The notes under the pieces were generated by a model. It made no database searches. It was given only the letters and a program-made list of their open reading frames with translations, and was not told where the DNA came from. The translations under genes were made by a program, and so were the position numbers. DNA of 7,251 nucleotides from Candidatus Solibacter sp. (lineage in GTDB: Bacteria; Acidobacteriota; Terriglobia; Bryobacterales; Bryobacteraceae). Below are positions 1-5,636 of this stretch, piece after piece (position 1 is the first letter of the stretch; every line of letters starts with the position of its first letter). Location of the stretch: contig JADGNS010000221.1 of the NCBI GenBank assembly GCA_017883355.1, positions 1 to 7,251 on the forward strand, written 5' to 3'.

Positions 1-2
1 AA

Positions 3-2336
3 TCTGCCGATCCCACCGCGGCGGCAGCCGGCGGTGGTGGTGGCGGTGGTGGGGGCCGCGGCGGACGCGGCGCCCCCGGGCCGCCCGACCCCAACGCCAG
101 CGGCGTCTACCGCTCCGATGACGGCGGCGCCACCTGGACCCTGACCAGCAATCAGAACGACCGCCCCATGTACTTCAGCCAGATCCGCGTCGACCCCGTC
201 AACGATCGGAAGCTCTTTGTCGGCGGCAACCCCGCGCAGATGTCGCTCGATGGCGGCAAGACCTGGACCACCGTCACCGGCTCCCATACCGATTACCACG
301 CCTTCTGGATCAACCCCAAGGACCCCCGCACCGTCATCGTCGGCCACGATGGCGGCCTCGATGTCTCTAACGATGGCGGCTTGACCTGGGACTTCCACAA
401 CGATATCGCCGTCGGCCAGTTCTATCAGGTGTCCGCCGACATGCGCCGCCCCTATTACGTCTGCGGCGGCTTGCAGGACAATAACGCCTGGTGCGGACCC
501 AGCGCGCTGCGCTCCACCGCCGGAGCCGTCAACACCGACTGGTTCACCGTCGGCGGCGGCGACGGCTTCTACACCCGCCAGGATCCCACCGATTGGGCCA
601 TCGTCTACGCCGAATCGCAGGATGGCAACATGAGCCGTCACGATATGCGCAACGGCACCCAAAAGAGCATCCGGCCCAACACCGGCGGCGGGCGTGGCGC
701 CGCGGCGGCGGCCGCAGCCCCGGCAACTCCGATAACACCTCCGGAGGCCGCTACTCCTCTCGGCACAACGGCCGCGGCCGGGCAGACTCCCACCACGCCG
801 ACGCCCGCCACGCAGGCTGCGGCCACCCCGGCGCCAGCCGGGCGCGGCGGTGGCGGCGGTGGCGGTGGCGGCGGTGGACGCGGCGGCGTTCCCAACGTGG
901 TCAACGCGCCTCCCAACCTGGAGACGCTCCGCTTCTATTGGAATGCCCCGTTCGAAATCTCGCCGCACAATCCAGCCGTGGTCTACATGGCCGGCCAGTA
1001 CTTCTTCAAGTCCAACAATCGCGGCGACACCTGGTGGATGAATCCCACCGATCTTTCCAAGAACATCAACCGCTGGGCGCCGGATATGGCCATCATGGGC
1101 GTGCCCGGCGATAAGCCCATGGCCTCCAAGCACGATGGCTACGCCGCCAGTTCCGTGGCCACCCAGGTCCGCGAATCCCCCTCCAAACCGGGCGTCATCT
1201 GGGTCGGCACCGAAGATGGCAACCTGCAGGTCAGCCAGGACGGCGGTGAGACCTTCACCAGCGTGTACGGCAACATCGCCGGCGCGCCCAAGGGCTACAC
1301 GCACATCTCGCGCATCGAGCCTTCCCACTTTGACCCCGCCACGGCGTACGTCGCCATCGACCATCATCGCTACGACGATTGGAAGCCCTACCTGTTCAAG
1401 ACGACGGACTACGGCAAGAAGTGGGTCAGCGTCGCCGGCAATCTCCCCGCCAAGGGCAATATCAACGCCCTCCGCGAAGACTACGACAATCCCAACCTCC
1501 TCTTCGCCGGCACCGAGTTCGGTTTGTACATCACCCTCGACGCCGGCAAGGAATGGAAAAAGTTCATGACCGGCCTGCCCAGCGTCCGCGTCGACGATAT
1601 CCTGATTCACCCCCGCGAACGCGATCTCATCATCGGCACCCACGGCCGGTCCATCTATATCGCCGACGACATCACCCCGCTGGAGCAGCTCAAGCCGTCC
1701 AGCACCAGCAAGGATCTCACCTTATTCGATCCCCGGCCGGCCACGCTCTGGAAGAACGATCCGCAAGCCCAGCGCCATGCCACCAACCGCCAGTTCCAGG
1801 CGAAGAATCCGCAGGGCGGCACCGCCATCCACGTCCTGGCGAAATCCGATTTGGGCGCGGGCAAGCTGGAATTCCTCCTCAACAGCGCGGTGGTCAGCAC
1901 CTTGGATGTGCAGATCAAGGCGGGCATGAATCGCTTCCAGTGGCCCATGCGCGGTCCCGCACCGGCGGTCGCGACTACGGGCGGCGGCCGTGCCGCGGCG
2001 GCAACTGCGGCGGCGGGCGCGGCGGCTCCGGCAACTGGTGCGGCAACGGCTCCCGCTGGGGCCGGGGCCGCCGAAACCGCGGGCGTCGCCGGCGGTGGCG
2101 GTGGTGGTGGTGGACGCGCCGGCCGTGGCGGTAATACCGGCGTGCCCTTCGTCGCCAGCGGCCGCGGCGGTGGCGGTGGCGGTGGCGGCGGCGGTGGTGG
2201 TGGTTTTGGCGGCTTCGGCGGTGGCGCCGGCGCCCTCGTCGAACCCGGCGCCTACATGGTGCGCCTTACCGTCGGCGGCCAGACCCTCACGTCCTCCGTC
2301 ACGGTCCTGGAGGACATCTGGATGCGTCCCCAGTAA
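3..2336 (+). CDS. Asp-box (BNR/VPS10-sortilin-like) beta-propeller protein, 5'-truncated by window edge
   Basis: The reading frame is open from base 3, so only the last 777 residues are visible; an ATG at 168 is internal, because an Asp-box precedes it in frame. Seven Asp-box motifs (S/T-x-D-x-G-x-T/K-W/F) are seen at about 114, 243, 366, 1011, 1233, 1401 and 1533, for example SLDGGKTW, SNDGGLTW and SQDGGETF. They mark the blade turns of a BNR/sortilin-type beta-propeller. The segment IGTHGRSIYIADD (near 1635-1673) is typical of the 'VPS10 domain/glycosyl hydrolase' proteins abundant in Acidobacteriota. The C-terminus (VEPGAYMVRLTVGGQTL) resembles the FlgD-type Ig-like fold that ends these proteins. 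Three Gly/Ala/Pro-rich inserts interrupt the fold. Such proteins are usually about 1000 residues and exported; the signal peptide would lie upstream. The 'glycosyl hydrolase' label is a family name only: no catalytic residues can be assigned, and a protein- or polysaccharide-binding role is equally possible. Confidence 0.9.
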   Translation, partial: SADPTAAAAGGGGGGGGGRGGRGAPGPPDPNASGVYRSDDGGATWTLTSNQNDRPMYFSQIRVDPVNDRKLFVGGNPAQMSLDGGKTWTTVTGSHTDYHAFWINPKDPRTVIVGHDGGLDVSNDGGLTWDFHNDIAVGQFYQVSADMRRPYYVCGGLQDNNAWCGPSALRSTAGAVNTDWFTVGGGDGFYTRQDPTDWAIVYAESQDGNMSRHDMRNGTQKSIRPNTGGGRGAAAAAAAPATPITPPEAATPLGTTAAAGQTPTTPTPATQAAATPAPAGRGGGGGGGGGGGRGGVPNVVNAPPNLETLRFYWNAPFEISPHNPAVVYMAGQYFFKSNNRGDTWWMNPTDLSKNINRWAPDMAIMGVPGDKPMASKHDGYAASSVATQVRESPSKPGVIWVGTEDGNLQVSQDGGETFTSVYGNIAGAPKGYTHISRIEPSHFDPATAYVAIDHHRYDDWKPYLFKTTDYGKKWVSVAGNLPAKGNINALREDYDNPNLLFAGTEFGLYITLDAGKEWKKFMTGLPSVRVDDILIHPRERDLIIGTHGRSIYIADDITPLEQLKPSSTSKDLTLFDPRPATLWKNDPQAQRHATNRQFQAKNPQGGTAIHVLAKSDLGAGKLEFLLNSAVVSTLDVQIKAGMNRFQWPMRGPAPAVATTGGGRAAAATAAAGAAAPATGAATAPAGAGAAETAGVAGGGGGGGGRAGRGGNTGVPFVASGRGGGGGGGGGGGGGFGGFGGGAGALVEPGAYMVRLTVGGQTLTSSVTVLEDIWMRPQ
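18..86 (+). repeat. Ala/Gly/Pro low-complexity insert 1 in the beta-propeller gene
   Basis: These in-frame codons encode a four-Ala run, then eight Gly, then Arg-Gly-rich and Pro-rich residues, directly before the first visible Asp-box. At DNA level it is a GGN tract. It looks like an expanded surface loop between propeller strands. Confidence 0.7.
681..887 (+). repeat. Thr/Ala/Pro then poly-Gly low-complexity insert 2
   Basis: About 69 codons between SIRPN and VPNVVN encode an Ala run, a Thr/Pro/Ala-rich linker and an Arg-flanked run of eleven Gly ending in RGG. Related propeller proteins usually have a short linker here before the (T)LRFYWN-type segment, so this reads as an inserted disordered loop. 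The tract is mostly GGC/GGT codons. Confidence 0.75.
1953..2237 (+). repeat. Ala/Gly low-complexity insert 3 with two poly-Gly runs
   Basis: About 95 codons separate the strand ending FQWPMR from VEPGAYMVRL. They are Ala/Thr-rich first, then hold one run of eight Gly and one of thirteen Gly, followed by GFGGFGGG. It falls in a loop of the C-terminal Ig-like domain and is the longest of the three inserts. Slippage-prone GGN codons make it a likely length-variable site. Confidence 0.75.
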
Positions 2337-2409
2337 GTGGCGTAAGGCTCCGCCTCGCGCGTCCGCTGGCCTGACGTCGACCTAAGTAAACATCCGACCG
2401 CGTCTAATG

Positions 2410-2434
2410 TCTACTGCTAACGAAAGGCAGTAGA
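2410..2434 (+). other. Perfect 8-bp stem-loop in the spacer after the propeller gene
   Basis: TCTACTGC (2410-2417) is the exact reverse complement of GCAGTAGA (2427-2434), with a 9-nt loop. It lies 74 nt past the propeller stop. No U-run follows, so it is not a standard intrinsic terminator. It could be a transcript-end or processing structure or part of the leader of the next gene. Confidence 0.45.
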
Positions 2435-2472
2435 GAATGTCCCCGCTGCCGTGTGGTGAAACAAATAGGTAT

Positions 2473-2493
2473 TCACTTTCACCTGAAAAGTGA
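2473..2493 (+). other. Perfect 7-bp stem-loop just upstream of the likely start of the small membrane protein
   Basis: TCACTTT (2473-2479) pairs exactly with AAAGTGA (2487-2493) around a 7-nt loop. It ends 13 nt before the ATG at 2507, and its right arm overlaps the GTGAGG that could serve as ribosome-binding site. If the gene starts at the ATG, this is a 5'-leader hairpin able to mask that site; if it starts at the upstream GTG, it is coding sequence. Confidence 0.4.
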
Positions 2494-2506
2494 GGCAGCG
2501 GCAGTT

Positions 2507-2761
2507 ATGCTTATCGGTCTGATCCTGTTCGTCCTTTTCTTCATAGTGCTCATGCCGCAAACCCGGACATTCCTGCTGGCGTCGGCTGCCGGCGTGGGCG
2601 CGTGGCTCGCCGAGTGGGCGCCGTTTTCTTACCTGTTGCTGCTGATTGTGCTGGCGGCGCCTTTCGCCGGCGTCTACCTCATGCGCACCTGGCCGCAACG
2701 GGAGGAACCGGAGAACCCGATGGCCAAGTACCGAAGGGAAATGCCCATCGATGAAGACTAA
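2507..2761 (+). CDS. Small two-helix membrane protein, unknown function
   Basis: An 84-residue protein with two clear hydrophobic segments. The first spans about residues 1-15 (MLIGLILFVLFFIVL) and the second about 39-57 (SYLLLLIVLAAPFAGVYLM). A short charged tail ends in REMPIDED. It should sit in the inner membrane with a soluble C-terminus. The frame is open further upstream, and a GTG at 2453 would add 18 residues. I prefer the ATG at 2507 because it places the hydrophobic helix at the N-terminus and has a weak purine-rich GTGAGG about 11 nt upstream, while the GTG has no visible ribosome-binding site. The gene is convergent with the next one, with a single base between the stops. I do not recognise the family. 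Confidence 0.6.
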   Translation: MLIGLILFVLFFIVLMPQTRTFLLASAAGVGAWLAEWAPFSYLLLLIVLAAPFAGVYLMRTWPQREEPENPMAKYRREMPIDED

Positions 2762-2762
2762 G

Positions 2763-3008
2763 TCAGGCCGCCGATAGCGTGCGCGTGCGGGCGTTGCCCT
2801 GCACCCGTTTGACATCCGCCGAATCCTCGGTGAGGATGGCGCCCAACTCGACCTGCTCGCCGCTTTCGGACGTCCACCGGCCCTCGATCAGTTGGAATTC
2901 CGCGGTGTCCCCGCGGCCGGGAATCACTACCCTCAGCCGCTCCGCCGATGCCGACAACAAAAGAGCGTCAACCTGGCGCCCCCCTCGATAAACGATTACC
3001 GTATACAT
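2763..3008 (-). CDS. Small beta-rich hypothetical protein
   Basis: An 81-residue protein beginning MYTVIVYRGG, with alternating hydrophobic and polar stretches (VDALLLSA, LRVVIPGRGDTAEFQLIEGRW) that suggest a small beta-sheet domain. There are no membrane segments and no cysteines. The start is well fixed by a near-consensus Shine-Dalgarno. The pattern 'RVVIPGRGDT-x-E-F-x-L-x-x-G-x-W-x-S-E-x-G' has the feel of short uncharacterised acidobacterial proteins, but I cannot name a family. It is transcribed away from the amino-acid gene cluster and toward the small membrane-protein gene, so its promoter must lie in the spacer to its right. Confidence 0.7.
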   Translation of the reverse strand: MYTVIVYRGGRQVDALLLSASAERLRVVIPGRGDTAEFQLIEGRWTSESGEQVELGAILTEDSADVKRVQGNARTRTLSAA

Positions 3009-3012
3009 ACTG

Positions 3013-3021
3013 CACCTCCTT
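3013..3021 (-). promoter_or_regulatory. Strong Shine-Dalgarno for the minus-strand small protein
   Basis: Read on the minus strand this is AAGGAGGTG. The AGGAGG core lies 6 nt before the ATG (3006-3008). It is the best ribosome-binding site in the window and decides both the strand and the start of this small gene. Confidence 0.8.
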
Positions 3022-3039
3022 GTCTAAGATTCTGCAATA

Positions 3040-3060
3040 GGTAGTAAGGTAATACTAACC
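3040..3060. promoter_or_regulatory. Imperfect dyad in the divergent spacer, candidate operator/promoter
   Basis: GGT-AGTA (3040-3046) pairs with TACT-A-ACC (3053-3060) around a 6-nt centre with one bulged base. Within it, TAATAC (3050-3055) resembles a sigma-70 -10 box for the rightward genes, but no -35 at standard spacing is visible. The spacer is clearly AT-richer than the flanking genes and separates two divergent transcription units, so a shared control site is reasonable but unproven. Confidence 0.3.
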
Positions 3061-3122
3061 TCCCTTTGGTTATGGCCCTTTCGGACCAGCAGTACCCCCC
3101 GCGGCGCGGTATCCTGGTCGCC

Positions 3123-3518
3123 ATGGCCACTCTCGGACTCGTCGAATACCCCGATGCACCTCCCGAAGTGCGCGCGGTCTATGACGACATCATGGCCACC
3201 CGCCACACCAACTGGATCAACAATTTCTGGAAAGCCCTGGCTCACGATCCCCCCACCCTGCGCCGCACCTGGGAAAGCATCAAGCAGATCATGGCGCCCG
3301 GAGCCCTGGACCCGCTCACCAAGGAGATGCTCTACGTGGCCATCAGCGCCACCAACCAGTGCGCCTACTGCATCGCATCGCACACCGCCGCCGCCCGCAA
3401 GGCCGGCATGACGGACGCCATGTTCGCCGAACTCATGGCCGTAGTCGGCATGGCCAACGAAACCAACCGCCTCGCCAGCGGATACCAGGTCGAAATCGAC
3501 GAGCGCTTCAAAACGTAA
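3123..3518 (+). CDS. AhpD-like carboxymuconolactone decarboxylase family protein
   Basis: A 131-residue, mainly helical protein of the CMD/AhpD family. It has the redox motif C80-A-Y-C83-I-A-S-H87 with E68 twelve residues before the first cysteine. This E-x11-C-x2-C-x3-H spacing is the same as in AhpD (E118, C130, C133, H137), so the thiol alkylhydroperoxidase-type active site looks complete; true gamma-carboxymuconolactone decarboxylase activity is less likely with this CxxC. It is probably a cytosolic oligomer. The start is uncertain: in-frame TTG 3066 and ATG 3072 would add 19 or 17 residues, but homologues as I know them begin near the LVEYPDAPPEVR segment, favouring ATG 3123. None of the three has a good ribosome-binding site. 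It is the first gene of the rightward cluster. Confidence 0.85.
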   Translation: MATLGLVEYPDAPPEVRAVYDDIMATRHTNWINNFWKALAHDPPTLRRTWESIKQIMAPGALDPLTKEMLYVAISATNQCAYCIASHTAAARKAGMTDAMFAELMAVVGMANETNRLASGYQVEIDERFKT

Positions 3519-3579
3519 GAACGAATCAATGGCCATCGTGTTTTTTCCGAACCCACGGGCGTCTGCTAGTCTTTCCTTA

Positions 3580-4509
3580 ATGCGCATTCTCGAACTGGCG
3601 GAGATCCAACGCGTCCTGGCGTACGGCGAGATCATCGCCCGCATGCGCGAGGCGGTCACCGCCTGGTCCCGCGGCGAGTGCGATATGCCGATGCCCATGC
3701 ACCTCGCCATCTCGCCCCTCAACGCCGAGGTCCACATCAAAGCCAGCTATCGCCGCGGCGGAAAATATTTCGCGCTCAAGATCGCCGCCACCTTTCCCGG
3801 CAACCTCGCAAGCGGTCTGCCCGTGGGTAACGGCATGATGCTCCTGTCCTCGGCCGAAACCGGCGAACCCGTGGCCTTCCTGGCCGATTCCGGCCATCTC
3901 ACCGACGTGCGCACCGCCGCCGTCGCCGCCCTCGTAGCGCGCGAACTTGGCCGCCGCGACGGTGTGCTCGGCATCCTCGGCACCGGCATACAGGCGCGGC
4001 TGCAGGCACGCATGCACGCTGAAATCCTCCCCCTCCGCCAGATCTGCATCTGGGGCCGCAATCCGCAACGCGCCGCCGAGTGCCGCGCCGATCTACAGGC
4101 CGCGCTTCCGCATATCGAAATCTCGCTCGCCCGTTCGCCCGCCGACGTCGCCGCCGCGGCGCGCCTCGTCGTCACCGCAACGGCATCGCGCCTCCCGCTC
4201 CTCCGCGCAAGCGATCTCGCGCCCGGCACCCACATCTCCGCCGTGGGCGCGGACTCCCCTGGCAAGCAGGAACTCGATCCCGATATCCTGCGCCGCGCTG
4301 CGCTCCTGCTGGTGGATTCGCGCCGTCAATGTGAGAAGCTGGGTGAACTGCAACACGCGCCCGATCAAGCCGGCCGCGCCATCGAGATCGGCGAGTACTG
4401 CGATGCGCCCGTCGCCATCGATTCCGCGGGCATCACCGTCGCTGATTTCACCGGCCTCGGGGTGGAAGACCTCTACATCGCCGAATACGTTTACCTGGGG
4501 GCACTTTGA
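3580..4509 (+). CDS. Ornithine cyclodeaminase/mu-crystallin family NAD(P)-dependent enzyme
   Basis: A 309-residue protein matching the usual family length. The Rossmann signature GTGIQA (134-139) binds NAD(P). K67 (FALKIAATFPGN), R111 (LTDVRTAA) and D225 (AVGADSPGKQEL) align by context with the substrate-binding and catalytic K69, R112 and D228 of Pseudomonas putida ornithine cyclodeaminase. The family also includes alanine dehydrogenase, ketimine reductase, the ectoine-pathway protein EutC and the siderophore-precursor enzyme SbnB, so the substrate is open. The arginine expected near residue 40-45 (R45 in P. putida) is not evident; the segment reads MPMPMHLAI. An in-frame ATG at 3529 would add 17 residues with no family resemblance, so ATG 3580 (MRILELAEIQ) is preferred, though neither start has a strong ribosome-binding site. 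Its stop overlaps the next gene by 4 nt. Confidence 0.88.
   Translation: MRILELAEIQRVLAYGEIIARMREAVTAWSRGECDMPMPMHLAISPLNAEVHIKASYRRGGKYFALKIAATFPGNLASGLPVGNGMMLLSSAETGEPVAFLADSGHLTDVRTAAVAALVARELGRRDGVLGILGTGIQARLQARMHAEILPLRQICIWGRNPQRAAECRADLQAALPHIEISLARSPADVAAAARLVVTATASRLPLLRASDLAPGTHISAVGADSPGKQELDPDILRRAALLLVDSRRQCEKLGELQHAPDQAGRAIEIGEYCDAPVAIDSAGITVADFTGLGVEDLYIAEYVYLGAL
4506..4509 (+). promoter_or_regulatory. TTGA start/stop overlap coupling cyclodeaminase-family and aminotransferase genes
   Basis: The TGA stop of the upstream gene (4507-4509) shares bases with the TTG start of the next (4506-4508). GGGGG at 4497-4501 may act as ribosome-binding site. This layout supports translational coupling and an operon. 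Confidence 0.7.
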
Positions 4510-5636
4510 AGATCGAACCGTTCGAAATGGAGCGCATGCAGTCGACCTGGGAGAACCTCGTCGAAATGGATCTCAGCGAGAGCGGCGTGCGCCCCGTCAC
4601 CTTGCGGGAACTCGCCGAAATGGGCCTGGACCTGGACACCATCCTCGACATGCCGCTGGGCTACAGCCAATCCAACGGCACCATCGCCCTGCGCGAGGAG
4701 TTGACGCACAGTTACCCGGGCGCGTCGCTCCCTCAGGTGGAAGTCACCAACGGCACCTCGGAAGCCAACTATCTGCTGGCGCTCGCCCTTCTGCGCGACG
4801 GCGACCAGGTGGCCTTCGAAGTCCCTAATTACATGCAGTACGGCGGCGTGCCCAAGAGTCTGGGCGCGAAGGTCAATCATTTCTCCCTGCGCATCGACCA
4901 GGACTGGGAACCCGATTGGGAAGAGTTCGAGCGCGCGGTCAATCCCAAAACGCGCCTGGTCTACGTCTCCAATCCCAACAACCCCTCGGGCAGCGTGCTA
5001 TCGCTTGAGGCCATGCGGCGCATGGTGCGCCGCTGCGAGCAGGTGGGCGCTTACCTGCTCGCCGACGAAGTCTACCTCGGCGCGGAAATCGCGTGCCCGC
5101 GCACGGCCAGCTTCTGGGGAATGAGCGATCGCGTCATCGTCACCAGCGGACTTTCCAAGGCGTACGGCATCCCCGGAGTCCGCATCGGCTGGATCGTGGG
5201 ACCCGCCGACGTGGTGTCCGAGTGCTGGAGCCAGCACGATTACATCACCATCGGTCCCAACAAAATCTCAGATGCCGTGGCGCGCATCGCCGTGCGGCCC
5301 GAAAACCGCGAGAAGCTCTACGCGCGCACCCGCGCCATTCTGCAACACAACCTGCCCATTATGCGCGAGTGGGCCGCCGGTTTCGGCGCCTTCCTTACCT
5401 TCCGCGAACCCCAGGCCGGCGCGCTGTGCCTCATGCGCTATCAATCGCCCACGCCGAGTTACCAGCTCTGCGAGCGCATTCGCGTCAACCAGAGCGTGCT
5501 GATCGTTCCCGGCGCGCACCTCGGCCTGGAAGGCTACATCCGCGTCTGGCTGGGTGGCAAACCGGAGTTCCTGCGCGAGGGACTGCGCCGCATCGGGATC
5601 GAGCTCCACGCCGAGATCGGCCGGCTCAATGGATGA
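4506..5636 (+). CDS. Class I/II PLP-dependent aminotransferase
   Basis: A 376-residue fold-type I aminotransferase of normal length. Visible landmarks in order: GYSQSNGTIALREEL (52-66), TNGTSEAN (81-88) for phosphate binding, SNPNNPSG (155-162) with the PLP-contacting Asn, ADEVY (186-190) with the Asp that pairs with the pyridine nitrogen, SGLSKAYG with the Schiff-base K218, R226 (GVRIGW) and R346 (YIRVWLGG), which should hold the substrate carboxylate. All key residues are present. The N-terminus (MKIEPFEMER...LSESGV) is of the type seen in a subgroup that includes capreomycidine-synthase-like (VioD-like) proteins; that resemblance is from memory and tentative. Translation starts at TTG 4506 inside the previous stop (TTGA), with GGGGG four bases upstream; the next in-frame ATG (4527) would remove the conserved N-terminus. 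Confidence 0.9.
   Translation: MKIEPFEMERMQSTWENLVEMDLSESGVRPVTLRELAEMGLDLDTILDMPLGYSQSNGTIALREELTHSYPGASLPQVEVTNGTSEANYLLALALLRDGDQVAFEVPNYMQYGGVPKSLGAKVNHFSLRIDQDWEPDWEEFERAVNPKTRLVYVSNPNNPSGSVLSLEAMRRMVRRCEQVGAYLLADEVYLGAEIACPRTASFWGMSDRVIVTSGLSKAYGIPGVRIGWIVGPADVVSECWSQHDYITIGPNKISDAVARIAVRPENREKLYARTRAILQHNLPIMREWAAGFGAFLTFREPQAGALCLMRYQSPTPSYQLCERIRVNQSVLIVPGAHLGLEGYIRVWLGGKPEFLREGLRRIGIELHAEIGRLNG
5633..5636 (+). promoter_or_regulatory. ATGA start/stop overlap coupling aminotransferase and permease genes
   Basis: The ATG of the permease (5633-5635) overlaps the TGA stop of the aminotransferase (5634-5636). Upstream purines are weak, so re-initiation by the terminating ribosome is the likely mode of translation. 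Confidence 0.75.

Noticed and set aside
841..887. CRISPR or tandem-repeat array in the GGN-rich tracts
   Set aside because: The repeats are in-frame glycine codons without spacers or a fixed repeat unit; they are explained as coding low complexity.
1379..2134. + strand 251-aa frame inside the propeller gene
   Set aside because: Arg/Gln/Pro-rich shadow in the +1/+2 frame of a gene with clear Asp-box motifs; no features of its own.
3024..3740. Minus-strand 238-aa frame opposite the AhpD-like gene
   Set aside because: The opposite strand carries a complete AhpD motif with exact spacing; this frame has no recognisable motif and runs across the divergent spacer and two genes.
5093..5632. Long + strand open frame extending upstream of the permease
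   Set aside because: It is the out-of-frame shadow of the aminotransferase gene, rich in Arg/His/Pro. The membrane protein begins only at the ATGA overlap at 5633.
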